A DNA stretch of 64,000 nucleotides from Wolinella succinogenes DSM 1740 (GTDB lineage: Bacteria; Campylobacterota; Campylobacteria; Campylobacterales; Helicobacteraceae). The notes below the pieces were generated by a model. The model was given only the letters and a program-made list of their open reading frames with translations. It was not told the DNA's origin and did not search any database. The stretch is from the NCBI RefSeq assembly GCF_000196135.1, contig NC_005090.1, positions 940,001 to 1,004,000 on the forward strand. Reading direction: 5' to 3'. The translations under genes and the position numbers were made by a program. How positions within the stretch are numbered: position 1 is the stretch's first letter; each line of letters opens with the position of its first letter. Positions 51,658-60,686 of this stretch are shown in pieces.

Positions 51658-52920
51658 ATGCTTGAGTTTCAACACTTCTTCACCGCCTCTTTTAGCGATG
51701 AGGAGCGAGAAGCCCTTTTGGGTCGAGTCAAAAAGGAGAGAGAAGAGGGGGTGAGCGCCTATTATGACCTCCCTTTTCAAAGGCGTGCCTTAGAGGATAG
51801 TGATCGCTACATGAAGGCGAATGCCGCTCTTTTGGAGAGACTTGAGACCATTTTGGTGGTGGGGGTTGGAGGGAGCAGCTTGGGGCTAAAGGCGATTGAT
51901 TCGCTTCTCTCCCATCTTCCTGAGCGACGCGCTATCGATTTGCACTTTTTGGAACACACCGACCCTATTGCCATCGAAAAGAGCCTTAGGGGAATTCAAA
52001 CCAAGAGCTCCCTCTTTATCGTGATCAGCAAGTCAGGCTCCACGATTGAGACCTCTTCTCTCACCAAATATGTCCTCAAGCGCTTTGAACTCCTCAAAGA
52101 GGAGAATCGCTCTCATTTGTTGGTGATCACCGATGAAGGCTCGCCGCTAGAGCAATGGTCAAAGCAAGAGGATGTAGCGTGCGTGACGATTCACCCTAAA
52201 GTCGGGGGTCGATTCTCGGTGCTTAGTGCCGTGGGGATTCTCCCTCTCTCTCTTCTTGGATATCCAGCCAATGAGATATTAGAGGGAGCCAAGGGGATGG
52301 CAGTGGAGTTTTTTGCTGGGCGAGCCACACAGATTCTGGATAAGGCGCTCTTTTATGCCAAAGAGAGGAATCGACTCTCGATTAATGTCCTCTTCTCCTA
52401 TGCAAGCGCTTTCAAAGAGTTTAACGCGTGGTATGTTCAGCTCTGGGGGGAATCGCTTGGCAAGCTCAACGCCCAAGGGAATCGCACTGGAATGACGCCC
52501 GCTGCGCTCATTGGGAGTATCGACCAGCACTCTTTTTTGCAACTCATCGTGCAGGGGCCGCTCGATAAGAGTGTCACTTTTTTGAGCATCAAAGAGCCTC
52601 TTAAAGAGCCTATTGAGATTCCCAATTGGAGCATGGAGTTTTTGGAGGGGACGGATTTTGTCAATGGCTCCTCCTTTAAGGATTTGCTCAGACATCAGCG
52701 TGAAGCGACCATGGAGACAGTGATTGAAGAGGGGGTGCCAACAGACCTTATCCTCATTGATCGGCTAGAGGGGAGAAGCGTTGGAGCGCTCCTTTATTAC
52801 TACGAACTTCTCACCTCTTGCGTAGGGACTCTTTTGGAGATTAATACCTATGATCAGCCAGGCGTGGAGTTTGGCAAGCGACGCTTAAGGGAGAAATTTC
52901 ACTCCAAGGATACTTTATGA
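51658..52920 (+). CDS. pgi: Glucose-6-phosphate isomerase
   Basis: A 420-residue isomerase linking glucose-6-phosphate and fructose-6-phosphate. ILVVGVGGSSLGLKAIDSLL, FIVISKSGSTIETSSLTKYV, VGGRFSVLSAVGILPLSLLG and FNAWYVQLWGESLGK are the family blocks; the C-terminal LTSCVGTLLEINTYDQPGVE holds the QPGVE signature. It is shorter than the E. coli enzyme, as in many bacteria. The end overlaps pfkA as ATGA. Confidence 0.94.
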   Translation: MLEFQHFFTASFSDEEREALLGRVKKEREEGVSAYYDLPFQRRALEDSDRYMKANAALLERLETILVVGVGGSSLGLKAIDSLLSHLPERRAIDLHFLEHTDPIAIEKSLRGIQTKSSLFIVISKSGSTIETSSLTKYVLKRFELLKEENRSHLLVITDEGSPLEQWSKQEDVACVTIHPKVGGRFSVLSAVGILPLSLLGYPANEILEGAKGMAVEFFAGRATQILDKALFYAKERNRLSINVLFSYASAFKEFNAWYVQLWGESLGKLNAQGNRTGMTPAALIGSIDQHSFLQLIVQGPLDKSVTFLSIKEPLKEPIEIPNWSMEFLEGTDFVNGSSFKDLLRHQREATMETVIEEGVPTDLILIDRLEGRSVGALLYYYELLTSCVGTLLEINTYDQPGVEFGKRRLREKFHSKDTL

Positions 52921-53876
52921 GGATCGGGCTTGTTTGCTCTGGGGGAGATTGCGCGGGGATGAACCCCGCCACCAAAAAATTCGTTGAATATTCACTAGAG
53001 TTGGGCTATGAGCCCTACTTTATCCGCGAAGGTTTAGAGGGCTTGATCGAAGGGAAGATTGAGCCCGCCACCCTCAAAGAGGTCTCTGGAATTCTTCATA
53101 AAGGAGGCACCATCCTCCAATCTTCTCGCTCCAAACGCTTTTTTGATCCAGCCTTTCGTCTCCAAGCCTACCAAAATCTCCAGCGCCACTCCATCGAAGC
53201 GTTAGTAACTCTAGGGGGTGATGGCTCTTTTAGGGCGATGGAGGTTTTGGCCAAAGAACACTCCCTGCTCTATGCAGGGATTCCCGCCACAATTGATAAT
53301 GACATCCGTGCAAGCGATTACGCTCTAGGTGTGGATAGTGCACTTAATGTGATTTTGGAGAGCACGGATAGACTTCGAGATACCGCCGAATCATTTCGTC
53401 GAGCGTTTGTGGTGGAGGTGATGGGGAGAGATTGTGGCTATTTGGCATTAGCAAGCGCGATCGCTTGTGGGGCGGAAGTCTGCATCATCCCTGAGATGGG
53501 CTATTCGCTCCAAAGCCTTGGCGCAAGGCTCAAAGAGGAGCTAGGCACAGGCAAGCGCCGCTATGTATTAGCCATCGTCTCTGAGGGAGCCAAAGCCTCT
53601 TCAGAGGTTGTCTCTTGGCTCAAGGAAGAGGTGGGAATCGAGACGAGAATCACGATTCTTGGGCATGTTCAGCGAGGAGGGTCGCCGAGTGTTTATGACC
53701 GTTTGATGGGTTTTCGATTCATGCAAAAGGCACTCGATTCTCTTTCGCTAGGCAAGAGTGGCGTGGTGGTATTGCGCGAGGGGAGGGTGGAGTTTCTCTC
53801 TTCACAAGAGGCCTCATCTGCCCCCGCATCACTGCCCTTGGATATGGTGAGGCTGGCTTCGCGCCTCATGTTTTGA
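52917..53876 (+). CDS. pfkA: ATP-dependent 6-phosphofructokinase
   Basis: A 319-residue PfkA-type kinase. The nucleotide site begins IGLVCSGGDCAGMNPATKKF, the phosphate loop is VTLGGDGSFRAMEVL (the Gly in GGDGS suggests ATP rather than pyrophosphate), the catalytic Asp region is IPATIDNDIRASDYALGVDS (usually PGTIDND), and VVEVMGRDCGYLALASAIAC and LGHVQRGGSPSVYDRLMG follow. It gives the cell the committed step of glycolysis, unusual for a bacterium thought to use no sugars. Confidence 0.93.
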   Translation: MRIGLVCSGGDCAGMNPATKKFVEYSLELGYEPYFIREGLEGLIEGKIEPATLKEVSGILHKGGTILQSSRSKRFFDPAFRLQAYQNLQRHSIEALVTLGGDGSFRAMEVLAKEHSLLYAGIPATIDNDIRASDYALGVDSALNVILESTDRLRDTAESFRRAFVVEVMGRDCGYLALASAIACGAEVCIIPEMGYSLQSLGARLKEELGTGKRRYVLAIVSEGAKASSEVVSWLKEEVGIETRITILGHVQRGGSPSVYDRLMGFRFMQKALDSLSLGKSGVVVLREGRVEFLSSQEASSAPASLPLDMVRLASRLMF

Positions 53877-53902
53877 ATTTTTAATCAAAGGAAAGATGGA
53901 AA

Positions 53903-55837
53903 ATGACTGAGAGTGAACTTTATTCTTGGCTGCAACGCTATGAGATTCAAACCCCCAAGCATATTCGCTTTGGACTCAACGAAGAGATTGATGTTGATTT
54001 TTTCCCCGCTGTGTTGAAGGTGGAATCTTCCAAAGTGATCCACAAAAGCGATGTAGGCGGGGTTGTTGTGGGACTCCACTCTAACGCAGAGCTCAAAGAA
54101 GCCAAAGAGATGATGATTCAAAGTATCGCTTCGCACGGGATCACCCTAGAAGAGCGCGATGGATTCATTGTGAGCGAGATGGTGATGGGCGATGAGCTTT
54201 ACGTTGGGGCGGTGGATGATGAGATTTTTGACCATGTGATTCTCTTTGGAAAAGGGGGAATCTATCTAGAGCTCTACAAAGATATCGCTTATATCGACAG
54301 TGAGGCGGATGAGGCAGAGATCATTCGTGCCGTTAAAAAGACCAAATTTGGGAAGCTTTTTGAAGGGTATCGTGGGAGCCCCCATACTCTTAAAGAGGCA
54401 GTGGATGTGGTGAAAAAGGTGCAAAAGCTTTTGGCTGAAAACCCCCAAATCATCGAATTTGACCTCAATCCCATCAAGTTAACCAAGCGGGGGCTCATCG
54501 CCGTGGATGGGCGAGTGAAGTTTCGAGACAAGCCCAAAGGTCCCAAAAGCAAGAGGGAGAATCGACCCCTCTTTTTGGAGAATCGAAGCGTTGCCATTAT
54601 TGGCGCCTCCACGGATGAGAGTAAAGTGGGATACGCTATCGCCAAAAACGCCGCTTCCTTCCAAGGGGAGCTCTATTATGTGAATCCTAAAGGAGGAGAG
54701 CTCTTTGGGAGGCCACTCTTTCAAAATGTTGAAGCTATTCCTGGTGATGTTGATATGGCGGTGTTGGTGATTCCTGTCTCTAGCGTGATTCCCACCATTG
54801 AGAAGCTGGTGTTAAAAAATCTCAAAAACCTTGTCATCATTACCGCGGGCTTCAAAGAGAGCGGGAACGAAGAGGATGAGCTAAAGATCGCCGAGCTTGC
54901 CAAAAAGCACAACTTCAATGTCATTGGTCCCAACTGCCTTGGATACTACAACGCCCAAAGCGATCTCAATCTCACCTTTGGAAGCTCCAATGTGCACAAG
55001 GGAAATCTTGCGCTCATCTCCCAATCAGGTGCGGTGCTTGCTTCACTGATGGATAAAGCTTATAGTGGGAATGTGGGCTTTTCTCATCTCATTAGCGCGG
55101 GCAACATGGTTGATCTTAACTTCTCGGAGATGGTGGATATGCTGGTGGCTGATCCTGCTTGCGAGGCGATCTCTGTCTATGCAGAGGGGATCAAGAATGG
55201 TAAGCGATTTTTGCGAAGCATTCGTCGATCGCACAAAAAAATCTATGTCTTTAAAACAGGCAAAAGTGAAGAATCCAAAAAAGCCGCCTTTTCCCATACA
55301 GGGAATCTAAGCGGTAACTATGAGATGTTCAAAGGGCTTTTGGAGGGAGTAGGGGTGAAGATGGAGGATAATATTGAAGCGCTCCTCTTTAACCCCACCT
55401 ATGAAGTGCAAAAGATCGCTATCATCACCAATGCAGGGGGGCCAGCGACGATTCTCACGGACTATATCATCGAAAAAGGCAAGAGCTTGCATGCACTCAC
55501 CAAGGAGGAGATTGAGCGACTTGATTTGGCCATGCCTCCTCACTGGTCTAAGAATAACCCCATCGACATCATCGGGGATGCACTCCCTGAGCGATACTTG
55601 AAGGCGTTAGAGATTGTGGATGAGTTCGAGGAAATCGATCTCATCTACCTGCTCATCACACCCCAATTCATGACGGATGCGTTAGAGACAGTGAAGCTAC
55701 TAAAACACAAGGATTGGAAACATCCCGTGCTTCCGATTCTCTTGGGGGGCGATATGGTGGAGCAGGCGAAGCAGTTTTGCCGATCCCACAAGATGCAGTT
55801 TTTCAAAACCCTACAATCAGCGACCTCTTTTCTATGA
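53903..55837 (+). CDS. NDP-forming acyl-CoA synthetase (acetate-CoA ligase type), ATP-grasp domain first
   Basis: A 644-residue protein. Residues 1-220 form an ATP-grasp domain (PAVLKVESSKVIHKSDVGGV, FIVSEMVMGDELYVGAVDDE, ENPQIIEFDLNPIKL). From about 228 comes a CoA-binding domain (RSVAIIGASTDESKVGYAIA, VIPVSSVIPTIEKLVL, VIGPNCLGYYNAQSDLNLTF) and then succinyl-CoA-ligase-like domains with the phospho-His in AAFSHTGNLSGNYEMF. Such enzymes convert acetyl- or acyl-CoA to the acid with ATP formation, or the reverse. In the archaeal enzymes the CoA-binding part comes first or is a separate subunit; here the order is reversed. It sits between pfkA and pgk. Confidence 0.85.
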   Translation: MTESELYSWLQRYEIQTPKHIRFGLNEEIDVDFFPAVLKVESSKVIHKSDVGGVVVGLHSNAELKEAKEMMIQSIASHGITLEERDGFIVSEMVMGDELYVGAVDDEIFDHVILFGKGGIYLELYKDIAYIDSEADEAEIIRAVKKTKFGKLFEGYRGSPHTLKEAVDVVKKVQKLLAENPQIIEFDLNPIKLTKRGLIAVDGRVKFRDKPKGPKSKRENRPLFLENRSVAIIGASTDESKVGYAIAKNAASFQGELYYVNPKGGELFGRPLFQNVEAIPGDVDMAVLVIPVSSVIPTIEKLVLKNLKNLVIITAGFKESGNEEDELKIAELAKKHNFNVIGPNCLGYYNAQSDLNLTFGSSNVHKGNLALISQSGAVLASLMDKAYSGNVGFSHLISAGNMVDLNFSEMVDMLVADPACEAISVYAEGIKNGKRFLRSIRRSHKKIYVFKTGKSEESKKAAFSHTGNLSGNYEMFKGLLEGVGVKMEDNIEALLFNPTYEVQKIAIITNAGGPATILTDYIIEKGKSLHALTKEEIERLDLAMPPHWSKNNPIDIIGDALPERYLKALEIVDEFEEIDLIYLLITPQFMTDALETVKLLKHKDWKHPVLPILLGGDMVEQAKQFCRSHKMQFFKTLQSATSFL

Positions 55838-55898
55838 AAATAAAAGCTAACTTTTTGTAGAATCCCGACATTTTAATCGTTTTTTGGAGGAAATATTC

Positions 55899-57104
55899 AT
55901 GGTAGCGGGTATCAATTTAATGCAGGAAACCAAAAGCATCAGAGATGTTGAGATCGAGGGGAAGCGGGTCTTAATCCGTGTCGATTTCAACGTGCCCATG
56001 GATAGTGATTTTAATATCTCCGACGACACTCGAATTAGGGAGGCGATTCCTACGATCAATCATTGCATCGACAATGGCGCCAAAAGCATTGTCCTTGTAA
56101 GTCATCTAGGAAGACCCAGAGGAAAAAGTTCGGAGTTTTCACTCAAGCATATCCTCAAACGCCTAGAGCGCCTGCTCAATCGTAGCGTGATTTTTGTCGA
56201 GAGCCTTGAGGGCGTCTCTTCGGTAATGGCAACCCTGCCCCAGAAGAGCGTGATTTTGCTTGAAAATATTCGATTCCTTGAGGGGGAAGAGAAGAATGAC
56301 GAAAAGCTCTCCAAGAACCTCGCATCGCTTTGTGACATCTACATCAATGATGCTTTTGGAGCTTCACACCGCAAGCATGCTTCCACCTATGGTGTGGCGA
56401 AGTTTGCCCCTGTGAAGGTGGCGGGATTGCTTCTTAAAAAGGAGATCGATTCTTTTGCCAAGGCGCTCGCTAGTCCGCTTAAGCCTGTGCTTTTGATCGT
56501 GGGAGGATCCAAGGTCTCTTCTAAAATCACTCTCCTTAGCAACATCCTTGATGTGGTCGATAAGATTGTGATTGGTGGGGCGATGAGTAACACCTTCTTG
56601 AAGTCGCTAGGCTATGATATGCAGCGATCACTAGTGGAAGATCCTCTTGTTCCTGAAGCGGCCAAAATCCTAGGGCTCGCCAAGCAAAAAGGGGTGAAAA
56701 TTTATCTTCCCGTGGATGTGGTTTGCACCGATGACATTAAAAATCCCAAAGAGATTAAAATCACCCCCGCCCAAGATGTTCCTGAAAACTTCCTTGCCGC
56801 GGATATTGGACCTGCAAGCGTGAAGCTCTTTGGCGAGGTGATTAGGGATTGCGAGACGATCATCTGGAATGGACCTATGGGGGTCTATGAGGTGCAAAAC
56901 TTCTCTCGAGGAACCTTCCAATTGGCGCATGTGGTGGCTGACACCTATGCCTATAGCGTCATTGGAGGGGGAGATACGGCCGATGCGATTGATAGGGCAG
57001 GTGAGAAAGACAATATGAGTTTCACCTCCACGGGGGGTGGGGCGAGTTTGGAGCTTCTTGAAGGGAAGATTCTTCCTGCTTTTGAGGTGCTAGAGCGAAA
57101 ATAG
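55899..57104 (+). CDS. pgk: Phosphoglycerate kinase
   Basis: A 401-residue kinase. VLIRVDFNVPMDSDFNISDD and TRIREAIPTINHCI start the family signature, then LVSHLGRPRGKSSEFSLKHI, FGASHRKHASTYGVAKFAP, LLIVGGSKVSSKITLLSNIL and the C-terminal YSVIGGGDTADAIDRAGEKD with the nucleotide loop STGGGASLELLEGK. The ATG at 55899 with GGAGG eight bases upstream is preferred to the TTG at 55884. A clear terminator follows. Confidence 0.95.
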   Translation: MVAGINLMQETKSIRDVEIEGKRVLIRVDFNVPMDSDFNISDDTRIREAIPTINHCIDNGAKSIVLVSHLGRPRGKSSEFSLKHILKRLERLLNRSVIFVESLEGVSSVMATLPQKSVILLENIRFLEGEEKNDEKLSKNLASLCDIYINDAFGASHRKHASTYGVAKFAPVKVAGLLLKKEIDSFAKALASPLKPVLLIVGGSKVSSKITLLSNILDVVDKIVIGGAMSNTFLKSLGYDMQRSLVEDPLVPEAAKILGLAKQKGVKIYLPVDVVCTDDIKNPKEIKITPAQDVPENFLAADIGPASVKLFGEVIRDCETIIWNGPMGVYEVQNFSRGTFQLAHVVADTYAYSVIGGGDTADAIDRAGEKDNMSFTSTGGGASLELLEGKILPAFEVLERK

Positions 57105-57110
57105 CCTCGA

Positions 57111-57134
57111 TTAAGGGGCTGCAAAGCCCCTTAA
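57111..57134 (+). terminator. Terminator of pgk
   Basis: TTAAGGGGCT-GCAA-AGCCCCTTAA, a perfect 10-bp stem with a GNRA-type loop seven bases after the stop. The T-run after it is weak. Confidence 0.8.
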
Positions 57135-57183
57135 TACTCCTATTCTGCGACATTCTCGTAACAAAAAATTCAGCGAAACTTGT

Positions 57184-57189
57184 TATAAT
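57184..57189 (+). promoter_or_regulatory. -10 box of the corA transcript
   Basis: TTGTTATAATTCC; TATAAT at 57184-57189 in an AT-rich context, about 205 bases before the corA ATG. The implied long leader is described separately. Confidence 0.65.
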
Positions 57190-57195
57190 TCCACG

Positions 57196-57394
57196 CCTAA
57201 AAAGATAACCTTTGAAAGAAAGGATTTTGTTTTGACAAGCGACCCGGTTCGTTGTTAGCTATGTAGTCACCAAGACTTTGCCTAAGCCTTTTTGACTGCA
57301 TAGTGAGAAAATTCAAGGCTTTGGCAAACTCTTGCGCCTTTTGTCTCGGTTTGTCGATGGCCTCTTTTGAAAAAACAGAAGAGGAGCACTCCCC
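57196..57394 (+). ncRNA. Structured corA leader: interleaved long helices and a hairpin over the Shine-Dalgarno (candidate cis-regulatory RNA)
   Basis: Helix B pairs 57258-57269 with 57293-57304 (12 pairs including two G-U). Helix A pairs 57277-57290 with 57315-57328 (13 of 14). The 5' arm of A lies between the arms of B and its 3' arm lies outside, so the two form a pseudoknot or exclude one another. A third hairpin, CCTCTTTTG-AAAAAA-CAGAAGAGG (57361-57384), covers most of the Shine-Dalgarno GAGGAG (57381-57386) of corA. This is a layout expected of a translational switch. I could not match it to the M-box or another known Mg2+ riboswitch by eye. Confidence 0.6.
57232..57258 (+). CDS. Possible leader peptide in the corA leader (TTG start, 8 codons)
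   Basis: TTG ACA AGC GAC CCG GTT CGT TGT TAG would encode M-T-S-D-P-V-R-C, with AAGGA seven bases before the TTG. Its stop codon abuts the 5' arm of helix B. A ribosome ending there would block helix B and leave helix A free. The Asp-Pro recalls the Mg2+-sensitive leader peptides of mgtA in enterobacteria, but this comparison is speculative. TTGACA is also a -35 consensus, although no good -10 follows at the right distance. Confidence 0.3.
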   Translation: MTSDPVRC

Positions 57395-58360
57395 ATGATG
57401 AACATATTCACCAAGCGTGAAGGACTCGTCCTTCGCGAGAGCTTCAGCTCAATTCAGACCCCTCACTCCACTAGTAATGTGCTATGGATCGACCTATTGC
57501 ACCCTTCGCCAGCTGAGGTTTCTTATATTTCTCAAATCTTTCACTTGGACATTCCGACCAAAGAGGAGCGAGAAGAGATCGAGCAGAGTGCGAGATATTG
57601 GGAGGATAGCGAGAGTATCACCATCAACACCTACTTTTTGGTTTCGCTTTTTGCCAGCACCAACAAAAAAGATCTCCACAACGAGACAGTCACATTTTTG
57701 CTCTGCAAGGATATTCTCTTCACAATTCGCTATGGAGAGTTTAGAACCTTTGATGAGATTCAAAACAAGGTGCTCGCCAGTCCCAAAAATTTTCAAAATG
57801 GCTATGACATTTTGAGCAAGATTTTTGAGATTCGCGTGGAGCAAGACGCGGATATGTTGGAGAACACCGCCAAGGACACAAGAGGGCTTAGAAGTGGGGT
57901 CTTTGGGAATCAATTCGGCTATGATGAGCTTTTGGAGAATCTCTCTAGACTGCAAGAGCTCAACATGAGAATCCGTGACAGTCTATTTGATAAAAGACGC
58001 GCCATTACAGCCCTTTTGAAGACGGATAAGGCTGATATAGAGGTGAAGAAGAATCTCACCATCGTCCTTAAAGACTTGAATTCACTGGTGGAGTTCACGA
58101 CTGTGAACATGAACGCGCTGGATAATATTCAGAGTCTCTTCTCGAGTCAGATCAATATCGAGCAGAATAAAACGATTAAAATTTTCACCGTCGCAACCGT
58201 TGGATTCATGCCCCCCACGCTAATTGCAAGCATCTATGGGATGAACTTTGATGTGATGCCAGAGCTTCACTGGGAGTGGGGTTATCCGCTCACTCTTTGC
58301 CTCATGGTGATCTCCACCATGATTCCAATTCTCTACTTCAAAAAGAAGAAGTGGCTCTAG
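57395..58360 (+). CDS. corA: CorA-family magnesium/cobalt transporter
   Basis: A 321-residue CorA channel. The large N-terminal cytoplasmic funnel is followed by the stalk helix, then TM1 with [20 protein letters not shown] and the signature Gly-Met-Asn in [18 protein letters not shown]2 ([17 protein letters not shown]) and a basic end KKKKWL. It forms a pentamer in the inner membrane and takes up Mg2+, also Co2+ and Ni2+. The two last bases of its stop share CTAG with the stop of the convergent response regulator. Confidence 0.93.
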   Translation: MMNIFTKREGLVLRESFSSIQTPHSTSNVLWIDLLHPSPAEVSYISQIFHLDIPTKEEREEIEQSARYWEDSESITINTYFLVSLFASTNKKDLHNETVTFLLCKDILFTIRYGEFRTFDEIQNKVLASPKNFQNGYDILSKIFEIRVEQDADMLENTAKDTRGLRSGVFGNQFGYDELLENLSRLQELNMRIRDSLFDKRRAITALLKTDKADIEVKKNLTIVLKDLNSLVEFTTVNMNALDNIQSLFSSQINIEQNKTIKIFTVATVGFMPPTLIASIYGMNFDVMPELHWEWGYPLTLCLMVISTMIPILYFKKKKWL

Positions 58361-59052
58361 GCCTCTTCTTCCTCCTCTTCAACTTCCACGAGTGCGCGAC
58401 TTCCTGAAATATCAGGATGCAATCGGTAGATTTTGTTTTTGATTCGGGTGAGCAGACCTGTGTCCATGAGTTGCTTGAAGGTTTTTACCACCGTGGGTTT
58501 GCTGACATTGAGTGCGGCGATGATATCCTCATAGGAGCCATGAAAGACATTGTCTTGATCGCAGTTATCCAAAAGATATTTGATGATCTCAATCTTTTTA
58601 CCACCAACAAAGACGGAGATGGCATTAATAAGGAGATTTTTTGAGGCAAGCTCGTGAGCTTGCATTTTGGGGAGGAGAGCCTTCTCCATAACCCTAAGCA
58701 GATCTTCGACATCAATAGGCTTGAGCACATATCCATCCACCCCCAAGTCAATCGCTTCAAGGAGATAGTGGGTCTCGGCGTGCGCGGTGGTGATGATGGT
58801 GGAGATGCTTCGTCCATAACGTTGTCTCATCTCTTTGATGAGCTCGATTCCGCTCACTCTTGGCATCAAGATATCCGTGATCAGAAGATCGATTTTTTGA
58901 TGGGCGAGAATCTCCAGTGCCTCTTCGCCATTTTTGGCGATATAAAGCTCGCCCGTGTAATCCTCTAGCACCATAGAGGTGAATTTCAACACATCCTCTT
59001 CGTCCTCCACGTAGAGAATTCTTGCGTTTTTTAGCACTTCATACTCTTTCAT
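58357..59052 (-). CDS. Response regulator with a winged-helix output domain
   Basis: A 231-residue protein. The receiver domain (residues 10-125) has [15 protein letters not shown], the phospho-acceptor Asp in [15 protein letters not shown], the Thr/Ala pair in TIITTAHAE and the Lys in [12 protein letters not shown]. The C-terminal part ([39 protein letters not shown]) is a winged helix-turn-helix of MarR/plasmid-Rep-like type, less usual than OmpR or NarL outputs. An acidic tail (EEEEEE) ends it. It is coupled to the kinase by ATGA. Confidence 0.88.
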   Translation of the reverse strand: MKEYEVLKNARILYVEDEEDVLKFTSMVLEDYTGELYIAKNGEEALEILAHQKIDLLITDILMPRVSGIELIKEMRQRYGRSISTIITTAHAETHYLLEAIDLGVDGYVLKPIDVEDLLRVMEKALLPKMQAHELASKNLLINAISVFVGGKKIEIIKYLLDNCDQDNVFHGSYEDIIAALNVSKPTVVKTFKQLMDTGLLTRIKNKIYRLHPDISGSRALVEVEEEEEEA

Positions 59053-60686
59053 TGCTCCCCCTCGTCTATCTCGTTCTCATTTTTGATCGGCACAGTGATG
59101 ATGAACATTGCCCCTGTGTAGGTTTTGCGGTCAGTTTCGCAATACCAAAGGCTATTCATCACTTCGATTCGACCGTTCATCTGTTTTTCGATGATCTGCT
59201 TGGACATATAGAGCCCAATCCCTGTCCCTACGGATTTGTGTTTGGTGGTGAAGTAGGGCTCAAAGACTTTCTGTATATCATCAAACACGATTCCCCCCGC
59301 GTTATCGACGATAGAGACTCTCGCCATCTTGGTGGGATAGATCTCGATTCTCTCTAGAGTGATTTTGATCCTCTTGGGGTGAATCTCTTTCTCCATCAAG
59401 ATATCTTCGGCGTTTTTGATGATATTCAAAATAACCTGTGAAAAAGCATTTTTGTAGCCTATAATGCGCAAATCATCCTTGGCCTGAACAAATAATCCAA
59501 TCTCGCTCTGCTTATAGAGCGTCTCAACCAGCGAGATGCAATCTTGCACGCTCTCTAGGACGCTAAAGACCTCTTTGGTTTTGTTGGGGCGGAAAAACCC
59601 TCGAAAATCCTCAATTGTTTCAGACATCCCTTTGGCGATTCTCAACCCCTCTTTGACTTGATGCTCAACAAACTCTTTATCGAGTTTGCCATTGTCGGCT
59701 TTGCTTTTGAAGCTTTGGATGAGCATGGTGAGGGCATTGAGGGGCTGGCGCCATTGGTGGGCGATATTTTGGATCATCTCTCCCATGGAAGCAAGTCTAG
59801 CTTGTTGGTACATGATTTGATCTTTTTTGCGGCTCTCTTGCACTTCGCAGGCGATACAACGCTCCAGGGTAGCGTTTAGTTCTTGGAGCTCTTTGGTCTT
59901 CTCGGCCACCTTCTCTTCGAGGGTATAGTGGAGGTTTTCAATGGTTTTGAGAATGAGAGCGGAGAGGAAGAGTGTGACGATCATGATGAGGCACATCATG
60001 ATGATGATGAGCTTTAAAGTGGTCTGGTAGAGATTGTCGGTGGAGCGTTTGCCGATGGCGGCAGAGTTGAGCTTGTGGCGAATGAGTTGAGAGAGATAGG
60101 TGTTGACGATATTGATAGAAGGGTAGAGCTCTTGACGAATCTTTTGGGTTGCTTCACTCTCTTTGTGGAGGGCAAGGAGGGCAAAAACCTCCTCACTAAT
60201 CTGTCGCCCTAGAAGAATCTTTTCTTCCGTCTTTGAGATCATCGCCCGCTCGCTTAAGGAAGGCTCCCAGAGGGGCTGGGTGTCGTCTTGGAAGAATCGT
60301 TTGTGAATCTGTTTGATCACTGAGATGATGCGATTCTCCTTTTGGATGAGCTGCTGGTGTTTGTAGCTTTTCCAAAGATCAGCAATGAGATCTTCGCTGA
60401 GCAAAATTGCCTCTTTGGCTTGATGGGGGGTGATATGGCCTTTTTCAAGCTCGATGAGGGTGCCATAGATATTGGCGGTGTAGTTGTTTTTGATCTCTTC
60501 AAGCTTGGTGAGCGAGACGGTGTGATTGCGGAAGAGATCATCAAAATCATACTTGATGCTATAAAGCGCGATATAAGAGACCACCCCCAGCGAAAGAAGG
60601 CCTGAGGCGATATTAAAAACAAGGAAGCGCGTCCTAGAGCCCAGGGAGAGGCGAGGGAAGAGGCGATTGGCGATCTGGACAATCAC
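59049..60686 (-). CDS. Membrane-bound sensor histidine kinase
   Basis: A 545-residue kinase. Membrane helix 1 is at about 22-45 (FLVFNIASGLLSLGVVSYIA), a periplasmic helical region of about 170 residues follows, and helix 2 is at about 222-245. After a coiled coil comes the H-box MIQNIAHQWRQPLNALTMLI with the epsilonproteobacterial HQWRQPLN, then the N-box VILNIIKNAEDILM, G1 IVDNAGGIVFDD and G2 VGTGIGLYMSKQII. The genes on both sides supply a periplasmic ligand-binding protein and a response regulator. Confidence 0.9.
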   Translation of the reverse strand: MIVQIANRLFPRLSLGSRTRFLVFNIASGLLSLGVVSYIALYSIKYDFDDLFRNHTVSLTKLEEIKNNYTANIYGTLIELEKGHITPHQAKEAILLSEDLIADLWKSYKHQQLIQKENRIISVIKQIHKRFFQDDTQPLWEPSLSERAMISKTEEKILLGRQISEEVFALLALHKESEATQKIRQELYPSINIVNTYLSQLIRHKLNSAAIGKRSTDNLYQTTLKLIIIMMCLIMIVTLFLSALILKTIENLHYTLEEKVAEKTKELQELNATLERCIACEVQESRKKDQIMYQQARLASMGEMIQNIAHQWRQPLNALTMLIQSFKSKADNGKLDKEFVEHQVKEGLRIAKGMSETIEDFRGFFRPNKTKEVFSVLESVQDCISLVETLYKQSEIGLFVQAKDDLRIIGYKNAFSQVILNIIKNAEDILMEKEIHPKRIKITLERIEIYPTKMARVSIVDNAGGIVFDDIQKVFEPYFTTKHKSVGTGIGLYMSKQIIEKQMNGRIEVMNSLWYCETDRKTYTGAMFIITVPIKNENEIDEGEQ

